From positions 6,946,779-7,010,778 of the forward strand of contig OY986971.1 in assembly GCA_963920575.1 (NCBI GenBank): a stretch of 64,000 bases of DNA, written 5' to 3'. How positions within the stretch are numbered: position 1 is the first letter of the stretch; every line of letters starts with the position of its first letter. Below the pieces are notes generated by a model that ran no database searches, was not told the DNA's origin, and was given only the letters and a program-made list of their open reading frames with translations. Origin of the DNA: Narthecium ossifragum (taxonomy: Eukaryota; Streptophyta; Magnoliopsida; Dioscoreales; Nartheciaceae). The position numbers and the translations under genes were made by a program. Below are positions 10,955-23,563 of the stretch, one piece after another.

Positions 10955-13912
10955 TGTGAGGACCCGTACCTCAAGCCCGATCTGACCGCGTTAGGTCGAT
11001 GGTCTGGTTTTGTGGTTTGGCTTAGTTGGCCTTGGGATGCGATCGGTTGATCGCATCGCTGTCTTTGACCCAGGTGCATTTTGGTAAATATGCTCCCTGT
11101 TGGTCAGTTTCACACCCGCATTGCACACACTGTCTTTGATTGATGTATGCGATTGATTAAAACCTTAAGGGCGCTTCCGATCGGAAGATCGGAGCTCGAT
11201 CGGGAGAGATCGAATCGGACGGTTGTGATCGATTCCAGCTTTCTATTTAAACCCTTCTCTTTCTCTTTCTTTCTCTTTCTTTCTCTTTCTTCTCTTTCTC
11301 TCTTCCTCTCTCCTACGTTGGCTGCCGGAGTGGAGATCCAGCTGTGGCTTTTAGGCGCGGATCCGTGGCGATCGGAGTTGAGGATCTTGTAGATCGCCTG
11401 CACGTCTATACATGTAGGTGTTTCTACCCATTTCTGGTGGAATGGTAACCCTAGGATTGCTTTTTCATATTTTGTGGCTAGTGGTTGAATTGGAATGCTT
11501 TGAATTTCTGTATACAAGTTCCTTAGCATGCTTAGAAGCTAACTATGGTTTCAGTTTCGTATTCTTTCGGACGAATTTCGTATTTTGGTCGGTTTTTCGA
11601 CGGGGTTGGACTCGGATCTGATATTTCATGATCTGAGTTTGGTTTTTATTGCATGAATGAATTCCCCACCATCAAATAGACCTCTCTGCAAAGTTTGAAT
11701 GGATGCAATTGCCGTTTGATAGATCAAATCCAACAAATTCAGTTTTTCGTTGGTTTCGTCGGCTTTCGGGCAATTTGATTTAATTTAGAGGATTTGATCA
11801 TCCAAAGTTGGATTTCTTAGTGTCATTAGATTCCCCACATCCAGATGCACACCTCAACCAAATTTGGTTTGATTTCGATACGTTTTGATAGATCGAATCC
11901 AAGGAATTGGATCTCAGATACTATTAATCACTATTCACTCCTCTCTGCGAGTATGAAGGATCGATCATTTGGATGAAATGATCGATCACTTCCTTTGAAG
12001 TGCTCTGCCCCGTCTGAAGAAGATCGATCCTCTTCTTGACAGAGGGTGTGTTTGAGGATAATCGATCCTCTTGTGATAGAGGATCGATCCTGCTTCCCCA
12101 GACAGAGGACCACTTTGAGGATGATCGATCTTCTTGAATTAGAAGATCGATCCTCCTTCCCCAGACAGAAGACCCCTTTGACGATGATCGATCTTCATGG
12201 GCATGAAGATCGATCATTTGTTTGTGGAGGATTGGCTATGATGAGAAGATCGATCTTCACAGAGTGTGAAGATCGATCTCTTGTTTGTTGCCAAAACATT
12301 TTGATCCGAATTCGATGTTTTCGATTTCTCTTTGACCCGATTTTCTCGCGGGGTTTTCCTGATGATGAGTAGTGGTTATTATAATATTTTAATCGGGATT
12401 TTGGCGGGTTTATCCTTGGATTACGTCATGAATTGGATTCTGAATCGATTATCGATTTCTATCGATGTTTAAGCAGTTTCTCGATAAGCATGCTATACAT
12501 ATATGTATATGTATACATATGTAGCTTGTGATTGTTGTATTGCTTTATCGGTAACCTGGGGAGTGACGACCCCCGGAATGTTTAGTATAAATGGACCGAG
12601 AGTGTGTCCTGCATGCTTAGTATAGATCTACTGCTTTGATTAATAGCCCTACTGATTGTCGGCGTGCGCCGGGGGCATAACCTGTTGTATTGGTAGAATA
12701 TATATCTTGTATTGTGTGGCTTGTTGGTTTGGTCGGGGTTGTATCCCCTTGTAGCAATTTCGGTTGACGGCTGTGGATGCCGTTGTAATGCCCGAAATTT
12801 GCTCGATTGCTATTGTCGCTTGGCTGTTGGCCAGTTACCTGTGGGGTAACTGTGGAACCTTAGTCTGTCAGGTGCTGGAGAGCACTGAAGACTATTGTAT
12901 ATCTGTGTTTATCGCTTTGCTCTAATCGTTGTATTGTTAGTATAGTTTATCGGTATTTGAGACCCTTGCTATGATCACCCCTTTGGCTAGCTAGAGGCTA
13001 TGCCTAGCCCTGTATAATTGATGTCATCTTGTTGCATGCTTATATCTCTTTATATGTGCTTGAGCATTGCTTGCATTTGTCTGCATTAGAGCATAAGGTT
13101 AGGGTGCGGGGGAATAGGGTCTTCGCCGATCCGAGGCTCTCGGATGGCTCGGATCTAGCTTTAGGACCGTGGCTGGGTAGCAAGGACTAGGGTGTGATTG
13201 TTATGCCAAATCCCTGTATTCTTGAGGATGGGTCTAGTTGGCTATCATCTGTTGTTTGAGGTGTAGAGGTCACCCAAAGTTCTCGTCTCATGCTTAATAT
13301 CCGTGTTAAGGGAAGTTACATGCTTCCCTGGGTCCTACCCCTTTGTTGTTCAGCGCTGGGCGCTTGGTGGTTGAGAGGGACGGCTGTTGACAGTTGAGAT
13401 CACAGAGTACGTGCCCTGGGATAGGCGGTGGACATAACGTGAGTTTCCCTTAGAGATGAGACAGAACCCGGGACTTTGTAGTTTTCCCTTCTTCCTGTGC
13501 GACGTAGAGTAGAGTAGAACCATACTGAGCTTATTGCTCACTCCTACCCGGGCTGCGTTTGCAGGTGCAGGCGTCGGCTCTTCCCCGGTGATTCTAGCTA
13601 GATCAGGTCTTGGCGGCACGTCAACTTCTGAAGGCGTTTGAGGTCGCAGAGGGACAAATGTATTTTGGCAGCTTTTGTTTAAAGTTATCTTTTGAGGATG
13701 ATGTATTTAACGTTTAATATATGAAATCATGTTCCCTCTTTTGATTGAGTTTTATTCCGCAATGTAATCTTTAGTTTTACTTTTATGCCCTTTGAAGTCT
13801 TCAAGTTCAGATTTATTCCGCTTTGTGTATTGTCGCGCCGTATCGGATGTAACTAGTGTAGGTTTCCCCTCACGTCCCGGCCCGGATGGGTTTTCTGGGT
13901 TGGTGTGTGACA
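10955..13912 (+). mobile_element. Chromovirus 3' LTR (copy A, 2958 bp)
   Basis: It starts TGTGAGGACCCGTACCTC and ends GGGTTGGTGTGTGACA, so it has TG...CA termini. It follows a chromodomain and polypurine region, which assigns this LTR family to the chromovirus. Further copies occur at 20035-22509, 24807-29461 and, reversed, at 13913-14640 and ~16800-19000. Shared blocks include a CT-rich stretch, a GCTCACTCCTACCCGGGCT block near the 3' end and a CGGATGGGTTTTCTGGG terminus. Confidence 0.85.
11955..12285. repeat. Array of GATCGATC-centred palindromes in LTR copy A
   Basis: About eleven palindromes with a (G)ATCGAT(C) core are spaced roughly 20-45 bp apart. Arms differ between copies yet stay complementary within several copies: GAAGATCGATCTTC, AGGATCGATCCT, ATGATCGATCA. 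The array lies in the 5' third of the LTR. Confidence 0.8.
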
Positions 13913-14640
13913 AACTATATCAAATTCCTTGCATAAGCAAATTATACATTTATCATCCTAAAAAGAAGTAAATGGACCCCACGTGCTCAAGTTCCTCCAA
14001 AAACCGACGCGCCAGCATATGCATGTCCAATGGGTGCTACAGAAGAAGAGCTGACGCCTACACCTGTAAAACGCAGCTCGGGTATGAATGAGCAATAAGC
14101 TCAGTATGATTCCATACTATGACGCTCACAAAGGAAGGGAACAGTAAAGTCTAAGGTTTCAACTAATCTCTAGGGGAACTCAACGTCGCGAACACCATTT
14201 ACCCCAGGGCACGCACCCTGATGACCTCTGCTACTGTCAACAGTCGTCCAACAGGTGTAGAACTCTGGGCGATATGTCACTCCGCCTAACGATGGGATTG
14301 AGACTAAGCCTGGAACCCATAACGACCTCTAAACCTCAAACAACATAATTTTCAGCCGACTAGACAGTCACCTCAATTCAACAGATTATTATAACAATTT
14401 TAATCCTAAACCTTGCTACCCAACCTCGGTCCTAAAACTAGATCTGAGCTGCCTGAGCCCCCGGATCGGTGATTGACCCATCGCCCACACCTAGCCTAGG
14501 AATATATGCATCTAGTGCAAAACAAGTCATGTATGATCATACGCACATATAAGGGTTCAGGCATGCAACAATATGCCATGTATTATACAGGGCTAGGCAC
14601 ATCACATAGCTCGCCAAGGGTGAGCATACCATTGGTCTAA
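13913..14640 (-). mobile_element. Reverse-orientation partial LTR of the same family (copy F)
   Basis: Reverse-complement matches to copies A and B include the CTCACTCCTACCCGGGCT-like block (here 14066-14100), the AGGCTGGGTAGCAAGG-like block near 14417 and the CTAGCCCTGTATAAT block near 14585. Both LTR termini are missing or unclear. It abuts copy A on the left and the ICR fragment on the right. Confidence 0.6.
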
Positions 14641-15315
14641 GGTGGCTGACTTGGAGACAAAGCTGAATCAGGCACATGAGGAGTTTAAGAAGGTGAAGGA
14701 GAGGCTGGCTTCCACGGAGCAAGAGCTCAACGAGTTCAATAAGTAACAACCCATCATCTAGAATACAGAGCAACTAGAAGCAAAGGAGGAGGTGGACGAG
14801 CCCAAGGATCAAGATCCGCAGCCTGAGAAGAGTGAGCTAGCCATCAATGAGGACTTGCCTGAAAACGAGACAACAGAGATAGAGACAGAGGCCGTGGTGG
14901 TGGTAGTGGCAGTGGAGGAGGGTGGTGCCTGCCTCGTGAATTCTCTGGCCACCGACGTCTATGAAGTAGTTTTGAGTTCATCCGTAGTGCCAAGCGAGTT
15001 CGATTCTATCAAGAGTGAAGCCAATGAGATGGATAACAAGGAGAACAACGAGAAAGACGATAAGGAGAATGTCACAGAGAAAGAAGAGGAGGAGACGAAG
15101 GCAATGATCAAAGAAGTCGAGAAGAAGGAAGAGGAGTTTCCCGACAGCCTGGAGGTGCTAGACCTCAAGGCAAAGCTGGCGAAGAGGGAGAACGAGATGG
15201 AGATCCAGTTGGCAAAGGATGAGAGCCTAAAGAACAAATCTTCAGAGGCATAGGAGGCGATGGTGGTAGCCAATAGGGATGCTATGGATGCCAATAGTAG
15301 CAATGGGATTGGAGA
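14641..15315 (+). pseudogene. Fragment of an ICR/RIP (interactor of constitutively active ROP) gene
   Basis: ICR proteins are plant coiled-coil scaffolds that bind ROP GTPases. One frame reads VADLETKLNQAHEE...KERLAST, resembling the conserved ICR N-terminal coiled coil, then a variable acidic region with TDVYEVV (compare TDVFEVP in Arabidopsis ICR1), then LEVLDLKAKLAKRENE and DESLKNKSSEA, resembling the second conserved coiled coil. In-frame stops occur at 14744, 14759 and 15251, and the frame decays after about 15310. There is no start, no C-terminal basic motif and no visible intron. The fragment is embedded among transposons, so it is a dead captured or retroposed piece. Family assignment is from remembered motifs. 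Confidence 0.65.
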
Positions 15316-16800
15316 GATGGAGGAGATCTTATGGGAGGTCAGTGATGGAGGAGATCTGGCGGGCGGCGGCGGAAGAGGTCGGTGACGAGAGTGAGAGATG
15401 ATGATGGGAACGATAGGTAGGGATTGGAAGAGATAAAGATCGGCATCGACTCATCTTATATGGCTTGAAAATGGCTCATAATTCTAGTCAGCATTTTACT
15501 AATACGCTGGCATCATCTGGGCCTTTGGATGGGATTGATAAAATCGCAACCATTGGTATGATGGTATGACTCAAATGTTTGGTATGACCCAAACAGAACT
15601 CGAGAAATTAAACCTGTCATTTCCTCATGTTGATTAAATGTGGCACTTCCCATGGTGCATTTAATGAGGTCTATGCATTAAAATTATAATTAATTAGTGT
15701 TTACATCAAAAGAAGCAAACTTATTAACCGGTACACCACCATCATTAATTTTAATGCATAAACATCATTTTAAAGTAGTTGTGGTCAGTTATGATTGGTT
15801 ATGCATTTCTGATGACCTTTTTACCCCTCTGACGACCCAAACCCTAATCCCAACTCTAATTACGATGATACCCTTCACTCCTCGTAGCGACCCTCCACTC
15901 CCCAATCGGTGGCCACCACCATCTCCTTCCCTCCTCCCAACGGCCTCGCAGCATTCCCTGACCTCCTCCTTCTCCTCTAACTCCGATAGCAACCCCAACG
16001 ACCTCCTCCTCCTCTAACTCCGGCAGCAACCCCAACGACCACCTCCATTCCCCTTCCCGGCGTCAACCCCGAGCTCTTCCTCCACCCCGTAGCAACCAGC
16101 GGCGGCACCAACCCCAACGACCTCCTCCTTCTCCTTTAACTCTGGTAACAACCCCAATGACCACTTCCATTCCCCTTGTCGGCGTCAACCCCAAGCTCTT
16201 CCTCCACCCTGTAGCAACCAACGGCGGTACCAACCCCAACAACCTCCTCCTTCTCCTCTAACTCCGGCAACCAACCCCAACGACCACCTCTATTCCCCTT
16301 GTTGGCGTCAACCCTGAGCTCTTCCTCCACCTCGAAGCAACTAGCGGTAGCCCCGGCTTCGCCTGCAAACCCAATTCCAAAACCACAACACCTCCGACGA
16401 TCCCCGTCTCACTCCTCCCTCCATTCTGTCCTCGACAACGCCTCCCTCCAATGAAATCCATCCGGAGCTCCTCTCTGCAAGCCGACGTTGCAACCACCAT
16501 ATCCTACTGCATTCGACCTTCCCAAACACCAGATCCGGCCACTTTTCTGTCCACCGACCTCTCCCCAACCCTCCAGCCGCTGAGATCCAATTTCCAATCA
16601 CCAGGAAACTCTCTCGAGTTCCTCACCCCACTCAAGCCCAGCACCTCTTCCGCTCAATCTCACCTTCTTCAGCCTCCCGCGTCCCATCTGACCTCGGATC
16701 CAGACACTTAGGGCTTCATCTGGTGAGGTATCACACCTAGTCACGTATGTTTCTTTTCCCATACTCATGAATAGCTCTGTGTGCTTCAAAACAGAGAGAA
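15316..16800. repeat. GC-rich transposon-like DNA with a ~120-bp minisatellite
   Basis: No gene is supported. From 15991 to about 16350 a ~119-122-bp unit is repeated about three times; AACCCCAACGACCTCC or a close variant recurs at 15991, 16110 and 16232. Flanks are AT-rich (15480-15800) and a C-rich low-complexity stretch (16350-16700). The open frames here on both strands are repeat artefacts. Confidence 0.6.
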
Positions 16801-19000
16801 AAAGTAATTCTAACAATTACTATACCATCACAATTCAAAATTGTACATACATCAGAGTTATAACAAAAATTACATATATCAGTCCTCAAAAAGTTACATC
16901 ATCAGTAGTCTCCTGAAAAGCACAGCAGAAGCCCTCCTGATCCTCAAACATGACTTGCTGTCGACACGCCGCCACAGGACGAGCCACTGGAGCCCATAGA
17001 AGGAGAGCTGGTACCTGCATCTGCAAATACCGCAGCCCAGGTAGGAATGAGCAAAAGCTCAGCAGGGTTCTACTCTACGACACGCATAAGGAAGGCAACA
17101 ACAACTGTACTAACACTGTGCCAAGTACTGAGGCCTGCCAAGGACCCCATAAATTCCGTCAATAACCCGAAGGGTACCTGTCCAAGTACGTCCCTCCAAT
17201 AGCCACTGTTCAAGGATGGACCACCTCCGACAATCCCTAACACAGGGTGGACATGACGATACCCAGTAGGACACCCCTCTCCAAGCGGGACCTCCACACT
17301 TGGCGGAACAACCGTGGTTATGACAACCAACTCTCAGCACTCAAAGCAACAGAGCTAACACGACCTGTAGACTCCAAATCAAAAGCTAAGGCTTATCAGG
17401 GAGCTCATAAATCCCATCGATACACCCAGGGTTCCTGTCCATGTAACCCTCTCCCGCCACAACAAGGAGAACCTCAGCACATGTAGAACACCCTTACCCA
17501 TGCTGGATACCAAAGATGACGACACATATCGGGGTAACGACATCCACCTCTTAGCAATTGATACTGGAGTACAAGGAACGAACCTCAAACATCAGATTAA
17601 CAGTGCTACAGTCAAACCCTATACCTCGCTACCCAGCCTCGGTCCTAGAGCTAGATCCGGGCTACCCGAGAGCCCCGGATCGACGGTCAACCACCGCCCA
17701 TGCCTAGCCTAACATGCCTCTAATGCACAAGAAAACTAGGCAATACATTAGTATAAACAGGCAACAATCAAGGACACACCTTCGGCTCATTTATACTAAA
17801 CATTCCCGAGGGTCATGACTCCCTCGGTTAACCACAAAGCGATAAAGGGCATACAGTCAGCCCATTTTTTTCTACACAATTTCGGGAGTCATCACTCTCC
17901 CAGTTCAACCACAAAGCGGTAATAGACAGCAGTTTATAACAATATCACTAAACATGCCATTAAAGCGGTAAACAAACTATCATGGCAAATCTCGCAGGCA
18001 AAATCGCTAAAAACCGCGTACATACGAAGCCCTGCGGGCAAAACAGCCTCAAAAACGCATTCTGATGCACGTTGGATCGATCCAACATACCCATGGATCG
18101 ATCCGACTTTCCCTTGGATCGATCCGACTTTCCCTTGGATCGATCCGACTTGCCCTTGGATTGATCCGACTCGGAAAACCAAGAAAACCATTCTCTGTCA
18201 CCCTCAAACATTGTTCCTGAGAAACACTGGATCGATCCAACTTCCTCCTTGGATCGATCCAACTTCCACCAGTGAACAGACCATCTTGAGTGCAACTTGG
18301 ATCGATCCAACATACCCGTGGATCTATCCCAACCGGCCCTCCGGCCAACTTCCGACGGCGATCACGGCCAGAAAACTAAACCAAACTTCGTGAAACTTAC
18401 AAATCTGGTAGATTAGGACATGAGGACTCCAAAAACGCTAACCAATCGAGAAACCATCGCCTATACAAGGAGATCTACTCGAACCAAAACCGAAAATCAA
18501 CCCTATGTACCAAATCTTAAGATTTGGGTAGAAACACCTACCAATCAACGATGGATCTTCCTAAATTCGAGCTATCATGCCTTGGATCGTCCTTAGATCC
18601 CTTCCCAAGCAGCCGGATTTCAGAGATTTCACGCGGATTTGAGGGATTTCCCAAAAGAATTCAAAGAGGAGTAGTGAAATCCTATTTATAGGATTTCAAA
18701 CCGACTTACAAGGGATCGATCCGCCTAGGGGGGAGGATCGATCCTTTGCATGCCTGGCAAAGACTATTGAGGCATAGTGGGATCGATCCTACTTCACTCA
18801 AAAGTGGGGTTTGGGCAAATCCTTCTGCCCAAACCCAGATCTTTCGATCCTGGACTCACCTAACCTTTCTAATCAAACACATACACAATCAAGGTCAGTG
18901 TGTGCACACGCGGTTGTGAAACAAATCGACAAGGTGCAATTTACCAAATTGCTCTTGTGGTCAACAACGAGCCACAGGAATCGAGGGATAGGTCCTCATA
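16800..19000 (-). mobile_element. Reverse-orientation LTR of the chromovirus family (copy E, 3' truncated)
   Basis: Read on the minus strand it begins near 19000 with TATGAGGACCTATCCCTC, then shares AGCAATTTGGTAAATTGCAC and the TGTGCACACAC block with copies C and D. The AGGAATGAGCAAAAGCTCAG block at 17041-17060 is the reverse complement of the conserved near-3' block. The usual GTGTGACA terminus is not found at the left end, so this copy is truncated or rearranged there. Confidence 0.65.
18073..18325. repeat. Array of GGATCGATCC palindromes in LTR copy E
   Basis: Eight copies of GGATCGATCC or a one-base variant occur between 18073 and 18311, most followed by GACTT, AACTT or AACAT. Three more occur at about 18716, 18736 and 18780. 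This is the counterpart of the array in copy A, with a different arm sequence. Confidence 0.85.
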
Positions 19001-20034
19001 GTTTCTCTTTTATCATTTCTCATTTCTCTTTTCTCGTTTCTCTTTTCTCTTTTCCCTTTTCTGCAACGTCTATTGCAAGGATTCCAATGTGGAGCCGCCG
19101 GCTCGGTAGCATGGGTGGCGCGTCCTGCAACGTATGTTTCAGTTTTATGAAATAGTCAATCCCTCGATGCAGGTCTGTTTCAGTTTTCTCTTTTCTGCAA
19201 CGTCCACCACAAGGATCCCAAGGTGGAGCCGCCGGCATGGTGGAATGGGTGGCGTCTCTGGTCTAGAGAGGTCGCGGAGCTATGTGATCGATGCTAATGC
19301 GTATCTGAAATAGTCGATCACTCGATGCAGATATGTTTCAGTTTTCTATTTTCACTTTTCAATGCGGATTCCGCCAGCCTCTTCCTGCAGCTCCTCTTGA
19401 ACTCTTGATGAAGTCGTCGGCCCCTGCGTCCACCTCCTCCTCGGCGACTGTCGGCGCTACAGCCCTCATGGTGGTCGGGAGGTGCACGATCTATAGATTC
19501 TGGCGGTTCCGACGAAGAGGAGAACGACGTCAGAGTTGTGGTAGTGAATGGGGTGATGAGCGGCGACGACGGCTGCGTAGAGATCCGACCCCTACGACGG
19601 TGATGGTGACGGGCGGTGATGACAACGACGCGATCGAGGAAGAGGAGAATGTCGTCGGAGTTGTGGCAACGAATGGGATGACAAGCAGCAATGACGGCGA
19701 CATGGAGATCCGGCCCGACGACGGTGACTGTGATGGGCGGCGACGATGGTGACGCGATCCTTTTGCGCATTCTTTAGAGTAGGTTGTGAAAAGGGGGGCA
19801 TATGTGTCTTTTGAAGTGTTAAATGATGTTAAGACATCAAATCTTATGATTAGTGTTTTTCTAAGATGATAAGTCCATTTTATGATGCTGCCTCCTAATC
19901 CCCCTTAAAATTAAATGCACTGGCGTGGCACATAAAGGTTACATAGGGGTAATTTAGAAAATAAATAAATAATGAATTCAAAAGAGAAACTTAAAGCCCT
20001 TGTCTAGTATGGTTCCCCTTATCCCCACATATAT
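19001..20034. repeat. Unclassified repetitive DNA with two duplicated blocks
   Basis: A ~158-bp block is duplicated across about 19040-19350 (CTCGATGCAG...ATGTTTCAGTTTTCT recurs near 19162 and 19320). A ~125-bp block is duplicated at 19510-19760 (GAAGAGGAGAA... at 19514 and 19639). The open frames through the second block are GC-rich and exist on both strands, so I do not call a gene. 19760-20034 is AT-rich with nothing recognisable. Confidence 0.5.
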
Positions 20035-22509
20035 TGTGAGGACCCGTTCCTCAAACCTGCCTCGCCCCCGTAGGTCGGGGGCCATGCTATATTGGTATGT
20101 TTCCGCGTCGAGTGTGATCAGTTTGATCGCATTGTTGCTTTTGGATCCCAAGGACAATTTCGTAAATTACACATTGACAGTTGGTTTCACACCTGCGTAG
20201 TGCACACACAGCTCTATGATTGATACATGTGCTTGTTAGAACCTTAAACGAGTTTGGGATCGAAAGATCTAAGCTCGGGCGCGCGGAAGCTTGTCTTTAG
20301 GACAACTGTCAGCCCAAACCGATCAATCGCTTCAGGGAACGATCGGTCGAATTCAATGTCGGCACCGACTCTGACGTGTCCGGATAAGGACATTGAACCG
20401 ACATACACCGATCGATCCCTCCCTGAGCGACCGATCGGACTCGGGTCTATAAGAACCCACGAACCGGCTCTGTTTTCTTCTTTCTTCTTCTCTCTTCTTC
20501 GTTCCTTTGATCTGCGAGGAAGGCTTGATCCAGAGGTTTGGGATGGTTGCCAGAGGTAGGGGAGTAGATCTAGATCTCCTCTACACGATTTAATCAAGGA
20601 TTAAATGTGGATTAAGCATAGTTAGGTAGGATTCTTCATTTAGCCTAGTTTTGCTGTTCTTTATTAATTGAATGCTTATTTGCTTAGGTAAGCTATGCTA
20701 TATGATGCATTTAGGCTTGATAAAAATATATGATTGAAGCTTGGTTTGATTTAAATTGGATTTAAGCAACTTTTCATTGGTTTGTTCCTGGATTTTCTGG
20801 TTTAATTAGAACAGCTATGTTTAAGCTTGATTACAGAACTGTGAGTGCATGATCTCAGTTGATCTTCAACCTAAAAGTTGTAAATCTCGGAGTTAGGTTT
20901 CCCTTCCAACTGGTTTTATATTTTTTAGATTTAAGTACAATGTTTAGTGAATTAAATAGCATGACTGTGCAGAACGAAGCAGTTACCTTAATTAGTGAAA
21001 TTAAGTGAAAATTAGTTATCTAATTGATTTGATTTTTGGATATGATGATCTCTATGACCATTAGGCTTGGTCTGCCAATTTTTGTTTTAATCCAAGGTAT
21101 TTTAAAAAGGGATTTTGAATTGTTTATCGAATCTGAAATCAAACTGGAATTGTTGGTTTTTTTATCGAGTTGTTTTCTTCTAATTGATTCGATTTTCGGA
21201 TATGTCATTCGGGGTATGTCATTGGGTAAGGATATCAGGTTTCACGTCAATTGGACGGTTAGATTGAAAGTTAGGATTTTTCAAAGTTAGTAGTTCGTTT
21301 ACTTTAATTCGATAATTCGCACTTTTCGGTCTTATTATATTATTATATATGCGTAGGGCCTGTGGCATGTGGTTGAACCAAGGGGGTTACACCCCTTGGG
21401 ATGTGTTGAATAAAATATTCAACTGCTAGGTTGTTGGTTAGCTGGGGTTATATCCCCTTTGGCATGTGTTTGTCGTCGTAATGCCTAGACCTACTTGTTT
21501 GTTAATCTAGTTTGTTTGCTTAGTCTCGTGGAGACCTGTAAGTCTGTGCACCTATTTATCTGCTTTATCTAGACCCTTGTTATGTTCACCCTTGGCAAGT
21601 TGTATGTTGTGCCTAGCCCTGTATACTATTTTAACATATTGTTGCATGTATGAAATCTTTATTATGTGTGTGTGAGCATACATATAATTGCTTGCTTTAG
21701 ATGCATTTTAGGCTAGGCGTGGGCGATGGATTGATCGCCGATTTGAGGGCTCGGGCAGCTCGGATCTAGCCGTAGGACCGAGGCTGGGTAGTAAGGTCTA
21801 GGATTCAAAGTTGTTATGATAATCTGATTTTATCGAGGTTACTGTCTAATTGGCTGCAATTACTATGATCGAGATGTAGAAGTTGTCCTAGGTTTCAGGC
21901 TCAGTCTCAGTTTCAGTAGAGGAAGTTATGTACCTCCCTAGGTTCTACCTCTGTTGTTTCAGCGCTGAAGCGCTTGGTTTGAGAGGGACGATTATTGACA
22001 ATGGAGGTCATCAGAGTGTGTGACGTGGGGTAGGCGGTGGACGTAACATATGTTTTTCCCCTAGAGATGAGTTGGAACCTGGGAATTTACTATCTTCCTT
22101 CCTTTGTGAGCGTCGTAGTATAGAATCCTGCTGGGCTTATCGCTCACTCCTACCCGGGCTATATTTTGCAGGTGTAGTCATCATCTCTTCTTCTGTAGCA
22201 CCTGCTGGACAGACACTTGGTGGCGTACCGACCTTTGGAGGCGTTTGAGGACATGGGGTCCAGTTTCTCTTTTTGAATGACATAAATGTAAATTTTCCAT
22301 ATGTGAGGATTTTGATAGTCTTATATATATCTTCTGACTATGAGTTGTATCGGAATTTTGTTCTATATTAGATATAATCATTTTGACCCTAGATCAATTG
22401 TTTAATATATATGTGTTATTTTATTATAAAAATACGCTAGTGATTAATTGAATAGATTAGGAACCCTCACGCCTCGGACCGGATGGATTTTCTGGGTCGG
22501 GGTGTAACA
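20035..22509 (+). mobile_element. Solo LTR of the chromovirus family (copy B, 2475 bp)
   Basis: It begins TGTGAGGACCCGTTCCTC and ends GGGTCGGGGTGTAACA, aligning at both ends with copy A. No polypurine tract, primer site or internal domain flanks it, so it looks like the product of LTR-LTR recombination. It contains CCGATCGATCCC and CCGATCGGAC palindromes at 20410-20435. The 5-bp flanks do not match, but a 15-bp near-identical repeat lies just outside both ends (20018-20032 and 22510-22524). Confidence 0.8.
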
Positions 22510-23563
22510 CTTATCCCCAAATATCAAAAGTAATCGTTACTACTTTATCCCCATCTCATGTGTCACTACCACTTTATTTCTTCCTATCCCCATTAATTAA
22601 CCCCACTTTTCTTGTCCTTTAACCTCACTTAACTAGAAATAAGCTATCCCACTCCGAATAAGGGCAAAGTGACTTGTTTTATAAATTCAATAAATAAATG
22701 GATTTAATATATATATAATTCTATAAATATATGATAAAAATAGTATTATAGACATATAAAGGGAGTATAAATATAAGTCGAGTGAATGAGTGGAACACCG
22801 GAGGCAATCTGGGCGTTCTTTGAAATGACAAATAAGACACCTAGTTCAAAAAGAAGAAAAATCATAAGTAAAACACCTAGTTCTCTGTGGATTGTGTCCA
22901 GCATAAGTAAAGCAATAAAGCAACAACAATTAAGACACGATCCAAGAGCTTTTTACGTGAAAAGTTCCGAAATAGTAAAACCTATGGATCTTGATGCCGG
23001 ACAAGAAAAATCATGTACTAATAACAAATATTTGACAGTTAATTAACAAACCTATTACCTATACTTATTAGATCCTTAATGCCGAGGTTGTCTCATGTTG
23101 TGCTTGAATTGACAACTCATTTATCTCAGTGCACAGTTCCCTTTTTTTAGTCCAAAAAGAAGCCTTCGCTTAGATCCATCACGCCAACATGCTCGGAATC
23201 GACCAAGTCAAGAAGTCCTAAAGTTTGCTGGAACATGAAGTAGAAATTGTCACATAATCTAGCATATGATTAGGTATATGGAATACCTCGCGCTGAAGCG
23301 TTGTAGATCTCGTTTGCCTTATAAACTCCGATGCAGATCTTCTCCTCGTCGTTACGCCTCGATCCCGAACCTCGCGGTGCTGGAAGAAGCCTATAATAGC
23401 CTTCTTCTCTCACACAAACTCCAAACCCTAGGGTTCTAGATGGTAACCCTAGAAGAAAAGTCAAGTTAAATGGGTGAATTACACATATTTTGTCACTCAT
23501 CAAAACCCTATTTTGCGTATCTGTATCATCAATAACTTGGTAAAACCATACTCATATTTTGAT
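22510..23563. other. AT-rich intergenic DNA, possible old LTR remnant
   Basis: The stretch CAACAACAATTAAGACACGA...TTTTACGTGAAAAGTTCC (about 22921-22972) resembles a motif I associate with some plant Copia LTRs, but no termini, primer site or coding remnant supports it. The small frame at 22786-23046 has no recognisable family. I see nothing else. Confidence 0.25.

Noticed and set aside
15697..16711. Several frames on both strands
   Set aside because: They run through a 120-bp minisatellite and C-rich DNA; no start context, domain or splice pattern.
19333..19770. 139- and 150-codon frames on opposite strands
   Set aside because: Both frames follow the 125-bp duplicated GC-rich block and show no family.
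22786..23046. 86-codon frame
   Set aside because: No recognisable domain; the DNA resembles old LTR-type sequence.
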